From: Bradyrhizobium sp. ORS 278
GTDB lineage: Bacteria > Pseudomonadota > Alphaproteobacteria > Rhizobiales > Xanthobacteraceae
Assembly (NCBI RefSeq): GCF_000026145.1
Contig: NC_009445.1
Coordinates: 248,001-312,000 of the forward strand
DNA length: 64,000 bases
Reading direction: 5' to 3'
The notes beneath the pieces are model-generated. The model was not told the DNA's origin. It was given only the letters and a program-made list of their open reading frames with translations, and searched no databases. Positions 10,063-20,593 of this stretch are shown piece by piece (within the stretch, counting starts at the first letter, position 1; each line of letters begins with the position of its first letter). The translations under genes and the position numbers were made by a program.

Positions 10063-12196
10063 ATGAGCAAACTTCGCGTTCTGCTGCTTGCGACGACCGC
10101 CCTGTCGGCGATGCAGCTGACGATCACCGCATCCCACGCGCAGAGCGCGCCCATGGTCATCGCGCAAGGTCCGGGCGGGCCGGGTGGTGAGGTCGGTCCC
10201 GACGGTCGACCGAAGCAGCCGCCGCACGGCCAGCCCCCGCAGGGCCAGCCGCAACGCCCAGGTCCTGGCGCTGCGCCGCCGGCCGCGCCGCCGCATCAGG
10301 CCGCGCCGCCCCCGCCGCCACCGCCTGCAGCCGCACCGCGCCCGGCACCTCCGCCGCCTGCGCCGCCGCCTCCGCGCGCCGAGCCGCCACGTCCGGCTCC
10401 GCCGCCTCCCCCGCCGCCGCGGGCCGAACCGCCGCGCCCGGCCGCTCCGCCGCCGCGCGCCGAGCCGCCCGCTGCAGCACCGCCGCGTCCGACGCCGCCA
10501 GCACCTCCGCCGCCTCCCGCCGCGGCTCCGCCTGCGCATTCGCCGACGCCACCCCCTGTGGTTCCGCGGGAGCCCGCGCGTCCGACACCACCACCGCCGC
10601 CGCCTCCCGTTGCCGCGCCGCCGCCGCCGCGTGAACCGGCGCGTCCGACCACACCGCCTCCGCCGCCAGCGGCGACGCAGGCGCCGCCTCCCGGCGCCGC
10701 TCCAGGTCCGAGGCCTGGCTCGCCCCCGCCGCCGCCTGCGGCTGGTGGGGCCACGCCACCGCATTCGCCGCCGCCGGGCGCTACGCCCTTGCCGCCTCCG
10801 GCGCCGGGCCAGACCCCGCCGTCGCCTGGCGCCGAGCAGCGCCCAGGCCGGCCTGGGGGCCGGCGGACCGCCTCCTGGCGCTCCGCAGGGCGCACCGCCG
10901 CCGCGCGGTGCGCCGACGCCTCCGGCTGGCACGGTGACGCCCGCGCCGGGCACGCCGCCGGCCGCGCAAACTCCAGCGCCCGGCACGCCTCCGGTTGCGG
11001 GAAATCCGCCCCAGGGTGGACGCCCCGGCACGCCTCCGGGCGGGGCAGGTGGACCACCGCCCGTGGCCGGGCCTGGCCCCGGACCTGGTGGTCCGCCCGC
11101 CGGCCCCGGCGCGCCGCAAGCCGGGCCCGGAGCGGTCCCGCAGGCCGGTCCTCCGGCCATGTCGAACCGGCCGCCGCCGCAGGTGGCCGCGCCGATCCCG
11201 GCTCCGCCGCCACCCACGCCTCAGCAGCTCACGCCGATCGCTCCTGGCGCCGCGCTGCCTGGTCCGCAGCGCCTCGACGACTTCCGCGGCCAGCGCCGCG
11301 AGGTCCAGGAGGGTGGCCGCACGGTGATCTACGAGCCCGGCCGCGTCATTGTCCGCGACCCGAGCGGACAGGAGTTCGTGCGCCACGATGAGCTCGAGCG
11401 CTTCAGATTCGGTGCCCGCGACATCCGCGTGGAGCGGGAGGATCGCGGCGAGACGCGCACGGTCGTGTTCCGCCCCGACGGCAGCCAGATCGTCACGATC
11501 ACCGCGCCTGACGGACGGCTCTTGCGCCGTATCCGCCGTGACATCGGTGGTCGCGAGATCATCATCATCGACAACACCTACCGCGATCCGCAGGCGGTCG
11601 GCGGCTTCTATGTCGAGCTGCCGCCGCCGGAGATCCGCATCCCCTACAACCGCTACATTGTCGACGCTGAGGAGGCGCCGCCGGATGTCATCTACGACAC
11701 GCTGATCGCGCCGCCGGTGGAGCGCGTGCAGCGGCGCTACTCGCTCGACGAAGTCCGCTACTCGCCCTCGGTGCGCCAGCTGATGCCGTCAATCGATCTC
11801 AACACGATCACCTTCGACACGGGATCGTGGGAGATCGCGCCTGATCAGGTAGCGAAGCTACAGGTCATCGCCGACGGCCTCAACCAGGCGATCCAGCGCA
11901 ATCCGCGCGAGGTCTACCTGATCGAGGGCCACACCGACGCGGTCGGCAACGAGACCGACAACCTGTCGCTCTCGGACCGTCGCGCCGAATCGGTTGCGAC
12001 CCTGCTGACGCAGCAATTCGGTGTCCCCGCCGAGAACCTGACGTCGCAGGGCTATGGCGAGCAGTACCTGAAGGAGCAGACCCAGGGACCGAGCCGCATC
12101 AACCGCCGCGTCACGGTCCGCCGCATCACCCCGCTGCTCAACGGCGGCCAGGCCGCCCTGCCGCCGCCGCCCCCGGGCGTCGCGCCGCCGCGATAA
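10063..12196 (+). pseudogene. OmpA-family outer membrane protein with long proline-rich region, broken by a frameshift
   Basis: The N-terminal part (ATG at 10063) encodes a signal peptide ending near TASHAQ and then about 250 residues of Pro/Ala-rich linker, staying in that frame until about 10855. The sense of the protein then continues in the next frame up to the stop at 12196. It ends in a peptidoglycan-binding OmpA domain (ITFDTGSWEIAP, EGHTDAVGNETDNLSLSDRRA, SQGYGE) and a proline tail. Dropping one G from the GGGGG run at 10855-10859 joins the two frames into one protein of about 710 residues. The other signal-less frame starting at 10184 should not be taken as a native start. This is either a real one-base insertion or an assembly error in GC-rich sequence. 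Intact, the product would tether the outer membrane to peptidoglycan. Confidence 0.8.
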
Positions 12197-12218
12197 GGCG
12201 CGGAGACGAACCGAAATG

Positions 12219-12250
12219 AAAATGGCCGGGAGAAATCCCGGCCATTTTTG
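12219..12250 (+). terminator. intrinsic terminator after the OmpA-family gene
   Basis: A 12-base arm AAAATGGCCGGG pairs with CCCGGCCATTTT across a six-base loop, ending in a T run at 12245-12249. It lies 22 bases after the stop codon. Confidence 0.85.
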
Positions 12251-12271
12251 CTGATGCAAACGCCAAATTCA

Positions 12272-12708
12272 GTGTCGTCCCGGCCTCGAGCCGGGACCCA
12301 TACCCACCGAGTCAAGTTTTGCGATGGCTGGACCGATAGCGGGGTCAACACATCCGCCGGTGTTTATGGGTCCCGGCGTTCGCCGGGACGACGGCGGTGG
12401 TGAGGCGCGATCTCGGCCGAGAACCCCGGTGTCGTCCCGGCCTTGAGCCGGGACCCATAACCACCGAGTCAAGTTTTGCGATGGCTGGAGCGATAGCCGG
12501 GTTAACACATCCGCCGGCGATTATGGGTCCCGGCGTTCGCCGGGACGACGGCGGGGGTGAGGCGCGATCTCGGCCAAGAACTTCGGTGTCGTCCCGGCCT
12601 TGAGCCGGGACCCATACCCACCGGGTTCAGTTTTGCGATGGCTGTAGCAACAGCCAGCCTTCACCATTGCAAGTGGTGGTTATGGGTCCCGGCTTTCGCC
12701 GGGGCGAC
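12272..12708. repeat. three tandem 157-bp repeats with large palindromes
   Basis: The unit starts at 12272, 12429 and 12586, exactly 157 bases apart, and the third copy is shorter and more diverged. Each unit holds an extragenic palindrome of about 119 bp (12274-12392, 12431-12549, 12588-12708). The arm GTCGTCCCGGC...GCCGGGACCCATA is answered by TATGGGTCCCGGC...GCCGGGACGAC, and each arm can fold into its own small hairpin. The inner part of copies 1 and 2 is nearly identical (around CAAGTTTTGCGATGGCTG). No coding sense. It separates the OmpA-family gene from argG, which converge on it. Confidence 0.9.
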
Positions 12709-12749
12709 GCCGGAGAACGTGGTGCGCGTCTCGCTGCGAAACGCTCCGC

Positions 12750-14126
<1,377 letters not shown>

Positions 14127-14195
14127 TCAGAAATTCGGGCGCGGATAGCAGATTTCGCCCGTCTCGGCACGCGATTAATCCCGCAGGGGGCCTGT

Positions 14196-14978
14196 TCAGG
14201 CAGCGGGGCTGCTATCGGCCGGGCGGCGGCGGCCGAACAGCCGGCGCATCAGCCGGAAACCCGGCATGGCGAAGCGGGTCAGCGCGGTATCGACACCGGC
14301 ATCGGTCAGCCGCGTGGACGGCCAGCGGTAGATATAGCCGTGCAGCAGCCAGATCACGAGAAAGGTGACGAGCCCGGCGGCGGTGATGTCGGTGAAGAAA
14401 TGGCCGCCGAACGCCATCCGCAGCACCGAGGTGGCGAGGCCGAACAGGACGGCCGCGGCATAGGCGACCGGACGGATGGCCGGCGGCGTCAGCGCGGCCG
14501 GGGCCAAGGTCCAGAACGCGGTGGCGCCCTCGCCGGAGAAGAACGAGCAGTTGCGGCCACAGCCGCCGCGCGGATCCCACCACGGCACAAACTGCATGTC
14601 GCCGCCGAACTCGGTGACGACGACCGGGCGCGGCCGGCCCCAATAGGATTTGAAGGTGAGGTTGGTGATCACGATCGCCGAGAGCGACAAGGTGAGCAGC
14701 AGGAACGCGATGGTACGGCCCTTGATCAGCAGCGGCCGGTCGGGCCGGATCAGCTTCACCACCAGCGCGATGATCGAGGGGAGAGCGAGGCCCCAGGAGA
14801 TCCACATCGCCGCGTCGCGCGCGAACGCGGCATAGCCGTCCAGCTTGACGGGAAAGCTGCGGGTATGCGGATCGTAGAACAGCGCGGCGAGCTTGAGGTC
14901 GAGCTCGGGATAGACGCCGAACAGCACGCCGATGACGAGCGCGAGCGACAATGCGATGAAGAGGCCGGTCCGGTTCAT
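14196..14978 (-). CDS. PAP2-family membrane phosphatase
   Basis: A 260-residue inner-membrane protein with about six hydrophobic helices. The three phosphatase signature blocks are KSYWGRPRP, SFFSGEGAT and SVLRMAFGGHFFTD. The first and third match the consensus, but the second has SGE where most members have SGH. That variant suggests a lipid A or lipid-phosphate phosphatase of the LpxE-like branch, although substrate assignment is inference. The C terminus is basic (LMRRLFGRRRP). It could also be an undecaprenyl-diphosphate phosphatase. Confidence 0.83.
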   Translation of the reverse strand: MNRTGLFIALSLALVIGVLFGVYPELDLKLAALFYDPHTRSFPVKLDGYAAFARDAAMWISWGLALPSIIALVVKLIRPDRPLLIKGRTIAFLLLTLSLSAIVITNLTFKSYWGRPRPVVVTEFGGDMQFVPWWDPRGGCGRNCSFFSGEGATAFWTLAPAALTPPAIRPVAYAAAVLFGLATSVLRMAFGGHFFTDITAAGLVTFLVIWLLHGYIYRWPSTRLTDAGVDTALTRFAMPGFRLMRRLFGRRRPADSSPAA

Positions 14979-15017
14979 GGCGCGCGGTTTAGCGAAAGCG
15001 GATGGCGATGGAAAGGC

Positions 15018-15500
15018 TCAGCGCGGGGCCCCCGGTGGGAGAGGCGGCGGAGGCAATTGCGGCGGTGGTTCGCGCCAGCGGCCGGCATTGCGGCCGGCGA
15101 TCAGCCAATAGATGAGTCCGCCAAGGATCCCCGCGCCGGTCAGAATCTCGAGCTGGCGGCGGACGATGCCCTCGAAATGCAGGGTCTCGGGATCGAACGG
15201 GATCAGGCCGAGATAGCAGGCTGCGCCGACCACGCCGCCACCGATGGCATAGGCGAGCACGCTGCGGATCGAGAACGCCTCGGTGATGAGTGCGATCAGC
15301 AGTGCCGGAATCAGCGCGAAGCCGGACACGAAGATGAAGCCGAAGCCAATGATGATCTGGAACGCGCTCTGGTCGATCGGGCCAATGCCGATATCGGAGA
15401 ATTCCGGGATCAGGATCGCAGTCACCACGACCAGCCCCGCGACGAAGCATGCGAGCAGAAAAGCGAACGCGATCACGATCAGGCGGCCGATCAGCGCCAT
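15018..15500 (-). CDS. four-helix membrane protein of unknown function
   Basis: A 160-residue protein from the ATG at 15500 (MALIGRLI). The upstream in-frame extension to 15575 reads through a palindromic repeat and is rejected. It has four to five hydrophobic segments and ends in a proline-rich tail (PPPQLPPPPLPPG). I do not recognise a named family. It lies 39 bases before the PAP2 gene on the same strand, so the two may be co-transcribed. Confidence 0.75.
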   Translation of the reverse strand: MALIGRLIVIAFAFLLACFVAGLVVVTAILIPEFSDIGIGPIDQSAFQIIIGFGFIFVSGFALIPALLIALITEAFSIRSVLAYAIGGGVVGAACYLGLIPFDPETLHFEGIVRRQLEILTGAGILGGLIYWLIAGRNAGRWREPPPQLPPPPLPPGAPR

Positions 15501-15545
15501 GGATTTAGACCCGTGTTGCACAAGGTAGGCACCGCTCTCTCCAAC

Positions 15546-15600
15546 CGTCATGGCCGGGCTCGACCCGGCCATCAATCACTGAAGACTTTTTGCGGATAGG
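15546..15600. repeat. partial extragenic palindrome
   Basis: CCGTCATGGCCGGGCTCGAC...CGGCCATC forms one arm, with its own hairpin, of the palindrome type seen elsewhere in the window. The opposite arm is degenerate (GAGCCCTGGCATGACG near 15610-15625). It lies between the minus-strand membrane protein and rlmN. Confidence 0.55.
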
Positions 15601-15653
15601 AATGGATGAGCCCTGGCATGACGACGTTGCTTGGAATTGCTGACGATCAAGAA

Positions 15654-16865
15654 TCAATCCGTCATCGCCATCGCGCGCAGCGCCTGGCGTTCTCTGGCGG
15701 AGAGCTTCTCCGTTTCCGACTTCAGCTGGCCGCAGGCGGCGAGGATGTCGCGGCCGCGGGGGGTGCGCACCGGGGAGGAGTAGCCGGCATTGAAGACATA
15801 TTCGGAGAACTTCTCGATCTGCTCCCAGTCCGAGCATTCGTAGGCCGAGCCCGGCCAAGGATTGAACGGGATCAAATTGATCTTGGCCGGAATGCCCTTG
15901 AGCAGCTTGACCAGCAGTCTGGCGTCGTCGAGCGAATCGTTGACGCCCTTGAGCATCACATATTCGAAGGTGATGCGGCGGGCATTTGACGCGCCCGGAT
16001 AGTCGCGGCAGGCCTGCAGCAGCTCGGCGATCGGATACTTCCGGTTGAGCGGCACCAGCTCGTTGCGCAGCTCGTCGCGGACCGCATGCAGCGAGATCGC
16101 CAGCATCACGCCGATCTCCTCGCCGGCGCGCTTGATGTTCGGCACGACGCCCGACGTCGACAGCGTGATGCGGCGGCGGGAGATGCCGATGCCCTCGTTG
16201 TCGGAGACGATCAGCAGCGCGTCGCGCACCGCTTCGAAATTGTACAGCGGCTCGCCCATGCCCATCATCACGATGTTGGTGATGAGGCGATTGCCGTGCG
16301 GCGTTTCGCGATCGGCCCAGTCATTGAGGCGATCGCGGGCGACCATGATCTGGCCGACGATCTCGCCCGCGGTGAGATTGCGCACCAGACGCTGCGTACC
16401 GGTGTGGCAGAACGCGCAGTTCAGCGTGCAGCCGACCTGGGAAGAGACGCACAGGGTGCCGCGGTCGGTCTCCGGAATGTAGACGCATTCGACCTCGTGC
16501 GCCTTCTGCAGGTCGTCGCCGCTCGGCAGCCGTAGCAGCCATTTGCGGGTGCCGTCATTGGAGATCTGCTCGGCCACGACCTCGGGACGGTCGACGGTGA
16601 AGCGCTCGGCCAGGCCGTTGCGCGTGTCCTTCGACACCGAGGTCATCTCGTCGAACGATCGGGCGCCGCGGAAGTAGAGCCAATGCCACAGCTGCTGCAC
16701 CCGCATCTTCTGCTGCCGCTCCGGCACGCCGATGTCGCCGAGCCTGGCCGCCAGCTCCGCGCGCGACAGACCGATCAGCGACGGCTTGGCCGGCGGCACG
16801 TAGGTTTCGAGCGGAATCTTTTCGAGGGGCGCGGCGGCGTCGCGCAGCCCGGCAGTCGTTGCCAT
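15654..16865 (-). CDS. rlmN: 23S rRNA/tRNA adenine C2-methyltransferase RlmN
   Basis: A radical SAM enzyme that methylates C2 of A2503 in 23S rRNA and A37 of some tRNAs. In the 403-residue protein the cluster-binding CTLNCAFC is followed by [19 protein letters not shown]. The N-terminal helical domain has [26 protein letters not shown] and the C-terminal [15 protein letters not shown], with the methyl-carrying cysteine, are present. Length is normal. No neighbour suggests an operon except the IalB-like gene 115 bases upstream on the same strand. Confidence 0.96.
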   Translation of the reverse strand: MATTAGLRDAAAPLEKIPLETYVPPAKPSLIGLSRAELAARLGDIGVPERQQKMRVQQLWHWLYFRGARSFDEMTSVSKDTRNGLAERFTVDRPEVVAEQISNDGTRKWLLRLPSGDDLQKAHEVECVYIPETDRGTLCVSSQVGCTLNCAFCHTGTQRLVRNLTAGEIVGQIMVARDRLNDWADRETPHGNRLITNIVMMGMGEPLYNFEAVRDALLIVSDNEGIGISRRRITLSTSGVVPNIKRAGEEIGVMLAISLHAVRDELRNELVPLNRKYPIAELLQACRDYPGASNARRITFEYVMLKGVNDSLDDARLLVKLLKGIPAKINLIPFNPWPGSAYECSDWEQIEKFSEYVFNAGYSSPVRTPRGRDILAACGQLKSETEKLSARERQALRAMAMTD

Positions 16866-16980
16866 GTCCAGGGGCCCAAAATGCTGCCCGGCCGCTGCGG
16901 CCTGAGGCTTTCAACGGGTCTATATAGCAATTCGGCCGCCAAAAGCGACCCGCAAGACCAGCGGCGGTATCGGCGGGCCG

Positions 16981-17604
16981 CTAGCGGCGGCAGTCCTGGG
17001 CAATCCGGTCAAGCGCCTGCGCGAGGCCCTTCAGCGAGAACACGTCCGTCGTCTCCGTGCCCTTGGCCGAGACGCCCTTGACCACGGCCTCGGGCGCCTT
17101 GCGCATGGCCTCGACCATGCGTTCCTCCTCCGCCGCGTTCTTGATCCAGAGCCCGTCGCCCTGGGCGTACATCGCGTAGGACGCACCGCCGACGTCAAGC
17201 GAGCCGTCCGCACCGGGCTTGAGCGCGTAGCCGATCATGATCGACACCTCGTTGAACACCTTCTCGGACGGCCGGGTCGAGACGAAGGCATAGGCGGGGT
17301 CGCGCGGGCGATTGGCCGGATTGGTCTTGGAGGAGGTCGGCTTGGCCAGCGCGAAGCAGACCTTCTTACCAGCCGGCATCGCCGTATAGGCGCCCCATCC
17401 ACCGTACTGGCCGATCAAGGTCGGTTCCGCGCCACCGATGCTCGGTACCGCCGGCTTTGCGTCGGCCTTGGGTGCGGCCTTCGGCTGCGGAGCGGGCGCA
17501 GCCTTCGGTGGCGCCTTGGGCGAAGCCGTCTGGGCGTGCGCCAAGCTCGATGCTCCGAGCACAAGTGCGCCAGCCAGCGCTGTCGGCAATCGCAAAAACA
17601 ACAT
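16981..17604 (-). CDS. invasion-associated locus B (IalB)-like exported protein
   Basis: A 207-residue protein from the ATG at 17604, with a signal peptide (LRLPTALAGALVLGASSLAHAQ) and then a Lys/Pro/Ala-rich linker of about 40 residues. The C-terminal domain (GGWGAYTAMPAGKKVCFAL, YAFVSTRPSEKVFNEVSIMIGY) matches the IalB family of periplasmic proteins common in Rhizobiales. The molecular function is unknown. Two cysteines in the domain (KKVCFA and the C-terminal QDCRR) could form a disulfide. The frame is open upstream to 17754 but that part has no signal-like sequence. Confidence 0.8.
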   Translation of the reverse strand: MLFLRLPTALAGALVLGASSLAHAQTASPKAPPKAAPAPQPKAAPKADAKPAVPSIGGAEPTLIGQYGGWGAYTAMPAGKKVCFALAKPTSSKTNPANRPRDPAYAFVSTRPSEKVFNEVSIMIGYALKPGADGSLDVGGASYAMYAQGDGLWIKNAAEEERMVEAMRKAPEAVVKGVSAKGTETTDVFSLKGLAQALDRIAQDCRR

Positions 17605-17946
17605 GATTAAGCTGAGCCCCCGCGATCTCGTCCACCAACATTGTGACTGGAAAATGGCCCGGATTCGCAGACGGCCCTTGGGCGAGGGATAGCGGCTCAG
17701 CCTCCACTTGCAAAGACTCTGGTGAACCCACCTGGTCCGTTCGCTCGACACCACCGTGACGATACCGGGGTTCCCACCTCGCAGACGGCTGGCTCACCCG
17801 ATGATCGTCGTGATGTTCCGACAGGCGGGATTTGCCGGCGGCCACGCGACGCATTGCGCGCGTTGCCGATTGTCGCGGGAACGCAAATCCGGCATGACGT
17901 TGCAAAAGCCGGGCACGATCCGGACAACACCCCAAGGAGCGCGCCC

Positions 17947-18921
17947 GTGAAAGCCATTCTCTGCTCGCAATTCTGTCAGCCCGACGATCTCGTTCTTGCC
18001 GAGGTGCCCGATCCGGTGGCCGGACCCGGCGAGGCCGTGATTGCGATCAAAGCGGCGGCGCTGAACTTCTTCGACATCCTGATGATCCAGGGCAAGTACC
18101 AGATCAAGCCGCCGTTCCCGTTCTCGCCGGGTGCGGAGGTCGCGGGAATCATCGAGAGCGTTGGCGACGGCGTGACGGATCTCAAGGTCGGCGATCGCGT
18201 CGTCGCGTCCTGCGGTCATAACGGCGCGCGCGAGAAGATCGCGCTGCCGGCTGCCGCGATCGTCAAGATTCCCGATCATCTCGACTTTGATCGAGCCGCC
18301 GGCATCATCATCATCTACGGCACGGCGCTACATGCGCTCGAGGACCGCGCCAGCCCCAAGCCCGGCGAGACGCTGGCCGTGCTCGGTGCGGCCGGCGGCA
18401 CCGGCCTCGCGGCCTGCGAGCTCGGCCAGCTGATGGGGCTGAAGGTGATCGCCTGCGCCTCCTCGGACGAGAAGCTTGCATTCGCGAAGCAACACGGTGC
18501 GACGCTGACCTTGAACTACGCGAAAGACGATCTGAAGGAAGGCCTGCGCCGGCTGACCGACGGCAAGGGCGCCGACATCATCTTCGATCCCGTCGGCGGC
18601 ACCTATGCCGAGGCCGCGTTGCGCTCGATCGCATGGGAGGGCCGCTTCCTGGTGATCGGCTTTGCCGCGGGCGATATTCCGAAGATGCCGCTCAACCTGG
18701 CGCTGCTGAAGGGCTGTGACATCCGCGGCGTGTTCTGGGGCGCCTGGACCCGGCTCAACCCGGCCAAGAACCGCGCCAATCTCGAGAAGCTCGTGCAGTG
18801 GACCGCCGACGGCAAGCTGTCGTCGCATGTCGACCGCACCTTCCCGCTCGCGCAGACCGCCGATGCGCTCAAGGTGCTGGCCGGCCGGCAGGCCATGGGC
18901 AAGGTGATCCTGCACCCTTGA
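17947..18921 (+). CDS. NADPH:quinone oxidoreductase, zinc-independent MDR family
   Basis: A medium-chain dehydrogenase/reductase of 324 residues from the GTG at 17947 (AAGGAGCG ends just upstream). The GroES-like domain has GPGEAVIAIKAAALNFFDILMIQG and SPGAEVAGIIESVGDGV. The Rossmann motif is VLGAAGGTGLAACELGQLMG near residue 145. Zinc-ligand cysteines of alcohol dehydrogenases are absent, as in quinone reductases. It probably reduces quinones or enones with NADPH. The longer frame back to 17722 is not supported. Confidence 0.9.
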   Translation: MKAILCSQFCQPDDLVLAEVPDPVAGPGEAVIAIKAAALNFFDILMIQGKYQIKPPFPFSPGAEVAGIIESVGDGVTDLKVGDRVVASCGHNGAREKIALPAAAIVKIPDHLDFDRAAGIIIIYGTALHALEDRASPKPGETLAVLGAAGGTGLAACELGQLMGLKVIACASSDEKLAFAKQHGATLTLNYAKDDLKEGLRRLTDGKGADIIFDPVGGTYAEAALRSIAWEGRFLVIGFAAGDIPKMPLNLALLKGCDIRGVFWGAWTRLNPAKNRANLEKLVQWTADGKLSSHVDRTFPLAQTADALKVLAGRQAMGKVILHP

Positions 18922-19421
18922 CGGTCCCTCCGAAGACGACTTGAGCCGGAGTCCGGCGAGGTGTTCATCTCGCCGGCGGAACTGATCCGGTCGATGGAAC
19001 GGTAACGCCCTCTGCCCTGAGTGAATGGTCGTCACACGCCAGCAATGGTTGCGTCGGTGTTGCGAGAAAGTCGCGTCTTCGCTCGAATCTCACCGGGCTG
19101 GCCGCCGGATGACTGCAACCTCTGGCAGAAAATCCGAAAACGAGCTTTTTTTGGTTAACGCAACTCAACCACATTGTGGCAGGGTTAATTAAGCACCTTG
19201 GTCGTTGTTATATCGAGGCTTCCTATGCTGCTGCGCTGCTATCTCGCAAGTGCGTCGCCACAATCAGATCAAAAAATTTCCAGAATCATGCCGGGTCTCG
19301 TCCACTTTTAGTCGGATTCAATTAGTCAATTCGTTGTCGGCAGTGGGGTGCCTCCAGCAATCGTGACGTGTCTCGGGCTTCTGACGGGCTCGGGACGTCG
19401 AAGTATGTTGCGTGAAGTGAG
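18922..19421. other. 500-bp intergenic region, comparatively AT-rich
   Basis: No coding frame is convincing. The central part (about 19130-19300) is markedly AT-richer than its surroundings, with GAGCTTTTTTGGTTAACG and GGTTAATTAAGC. It likely carries the promoter of the Sel1-like gene downstream. I cannot assign a specific promoter or an RNA gene. Confidence 0.4.
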
Positions 19422-20447
19422 ATGGGGATGAAGGCCATGGCTGAACGGACGACACGTGGACGGTTCGACGACCGATCATCAACCGGTCCTGAGTTCAGGC
19501 CGTTTCCTGATGATCCGCCGCAGGATCGCCCGCAGACCTATCGGTTCGGCCGGTCCGCCCAGGATCATTATCCCAACGACGAATCGATGCCGATGTTCCT
19601 GTCCGAATACGAGGCCGGGCATCAGATCGAGAGCACCGAGTTCGACGACCAATGGCCCGTGCGGGCGCGGCGGACCTCGGTCTCCTCCCGAATTCTTCTC
19701 GCCGTCGTCGCGGCCGCCGGTGTGGCCGTACTGTTCGCGCTGGTCACGTCCGACGCGACGCGCGACCTGATCGCCAGCGCCAAGGCATCCATGGTCGGCT
19801 CCGCGCCGGACCCGACCGCTCCGCCGCAGCCCAGCGCCACCCAGCTGACCGCGCGCGACATGCAGTTGAACGAGCCCGCGCGCGTCACGCCGGAGCCGCA
19901 GCCGATGGCCGCGCCCGCTGCAGCAGCAGCGGCGGCACCCGTGCAGATGGCGGCCGTCACGCCGAGCCGCGATGATATCGCCAACGCCTACCAGACGGCG
20001 CTGCAGAACCGCGTTCCGACGCCGCCGGCGCCGCCCGCTCCAAGCGTAGCCACGGCGCCCCCGGCGATGACGCCGCCGTCCATGACCTCTCCGGGCGCTG
20101 GCGCCGCAATCGTGGCGCCAGGTCTGGGGTCCGTCACCGCCGCGCCGCCGCCCGCGCAAGCCCGCCGCCTGGATCCGGATGAGCTGGCTGGCATCATGAA
20201 GCGCGCCAAGGGACTGCTGGCAGCGGGTGACATTCCCTCCGCCCGCCTCCTGCTCGAGCGAGCCGCCGAGGCGCAGGAGCCGGCCGCGGCGCTGATGTTG
20301 GCGCAGACTTACGATCCCCACGTGCTGGGCACCAAGGACATCCGCAACATCAACGCCGATCCGGCCGCGGCGCGCAACTGGTATCGCCGCGCGGCGCAAC
20401 TCGGCTCCGCGGAAGCGCAGCGCCGGCTCGATCAGCTGCAGAATTGA
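19422..20447 (+). CDS. membrane-anchored protein with C-terminal Sel1-like region
   Basis: A 341-residue protein with a hydrophilic N-terminal 85 residues, one transmembrane helix at about 88-108 (ILLAVVAAAGVAVLFALV) and a long Pro/Ala linker. The C-terminal region MKRAKGLLAAGDIPSARLLLERAAE...AAALMLAQTYDP...ARNWYRRAAQLGSAEAQRRL resembles Sel1/TPR helical repeats. Topology suggests a cytoplasmic N terminus and a periplasmic repeat domain. ATGs at 19422, 19428 and 19437 are all possible starts. No specific role can be assigned. Confidence 0.75.
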   Translation: MGMKAMAERTTRGRFDDRSSTGPEFRPFPDDPPQDRPQTYRFGRSAQDHYPNDESMPMFLSEYEAGHQIESTEFDDQWPVRARRTSVSSRILLAVVAAAGVAVLFALVTSDATRDLIASAKASMVGSAPDPTAPPQPSATQLTARDMQLNEPARVTPEPQPMAAPAAAAAAAPVQMAAVTPSRDDIANAYQTALQNRVPTPPAPPAPSVATAPPAMTPPSMTSPGAGAAIVAPGLGSVTAAPPPAQARRLDPDELAGIMKRAKGLLAAGDIPSARLLLERAAEAQEPAAALMLAQTYDPHVLGTKDIRNINADPAAARNWYRRAAQLGSAEAQRRLDQLQN

Positions 20448-20593
20448 ACCCACGTGACGGCAGCGATGCCGCCACGTTTGATTTTTTTGTTTCACGCATG
20501 ATTTTCGAGTCGGTCATGGGCAACGCCGGGGATGATCTGGCGTTGCGCCCGTTTCGGCCCGCGATCATGTGCCGGCTCAATCGAGGGTGACAC

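Noticed and set aside
9508..11217. 569-codon minus-strand frame opposite the proline-rich OmpA linker
   Set aside because: Gly/Arg-rich mirror of a proline-rich coding strand.
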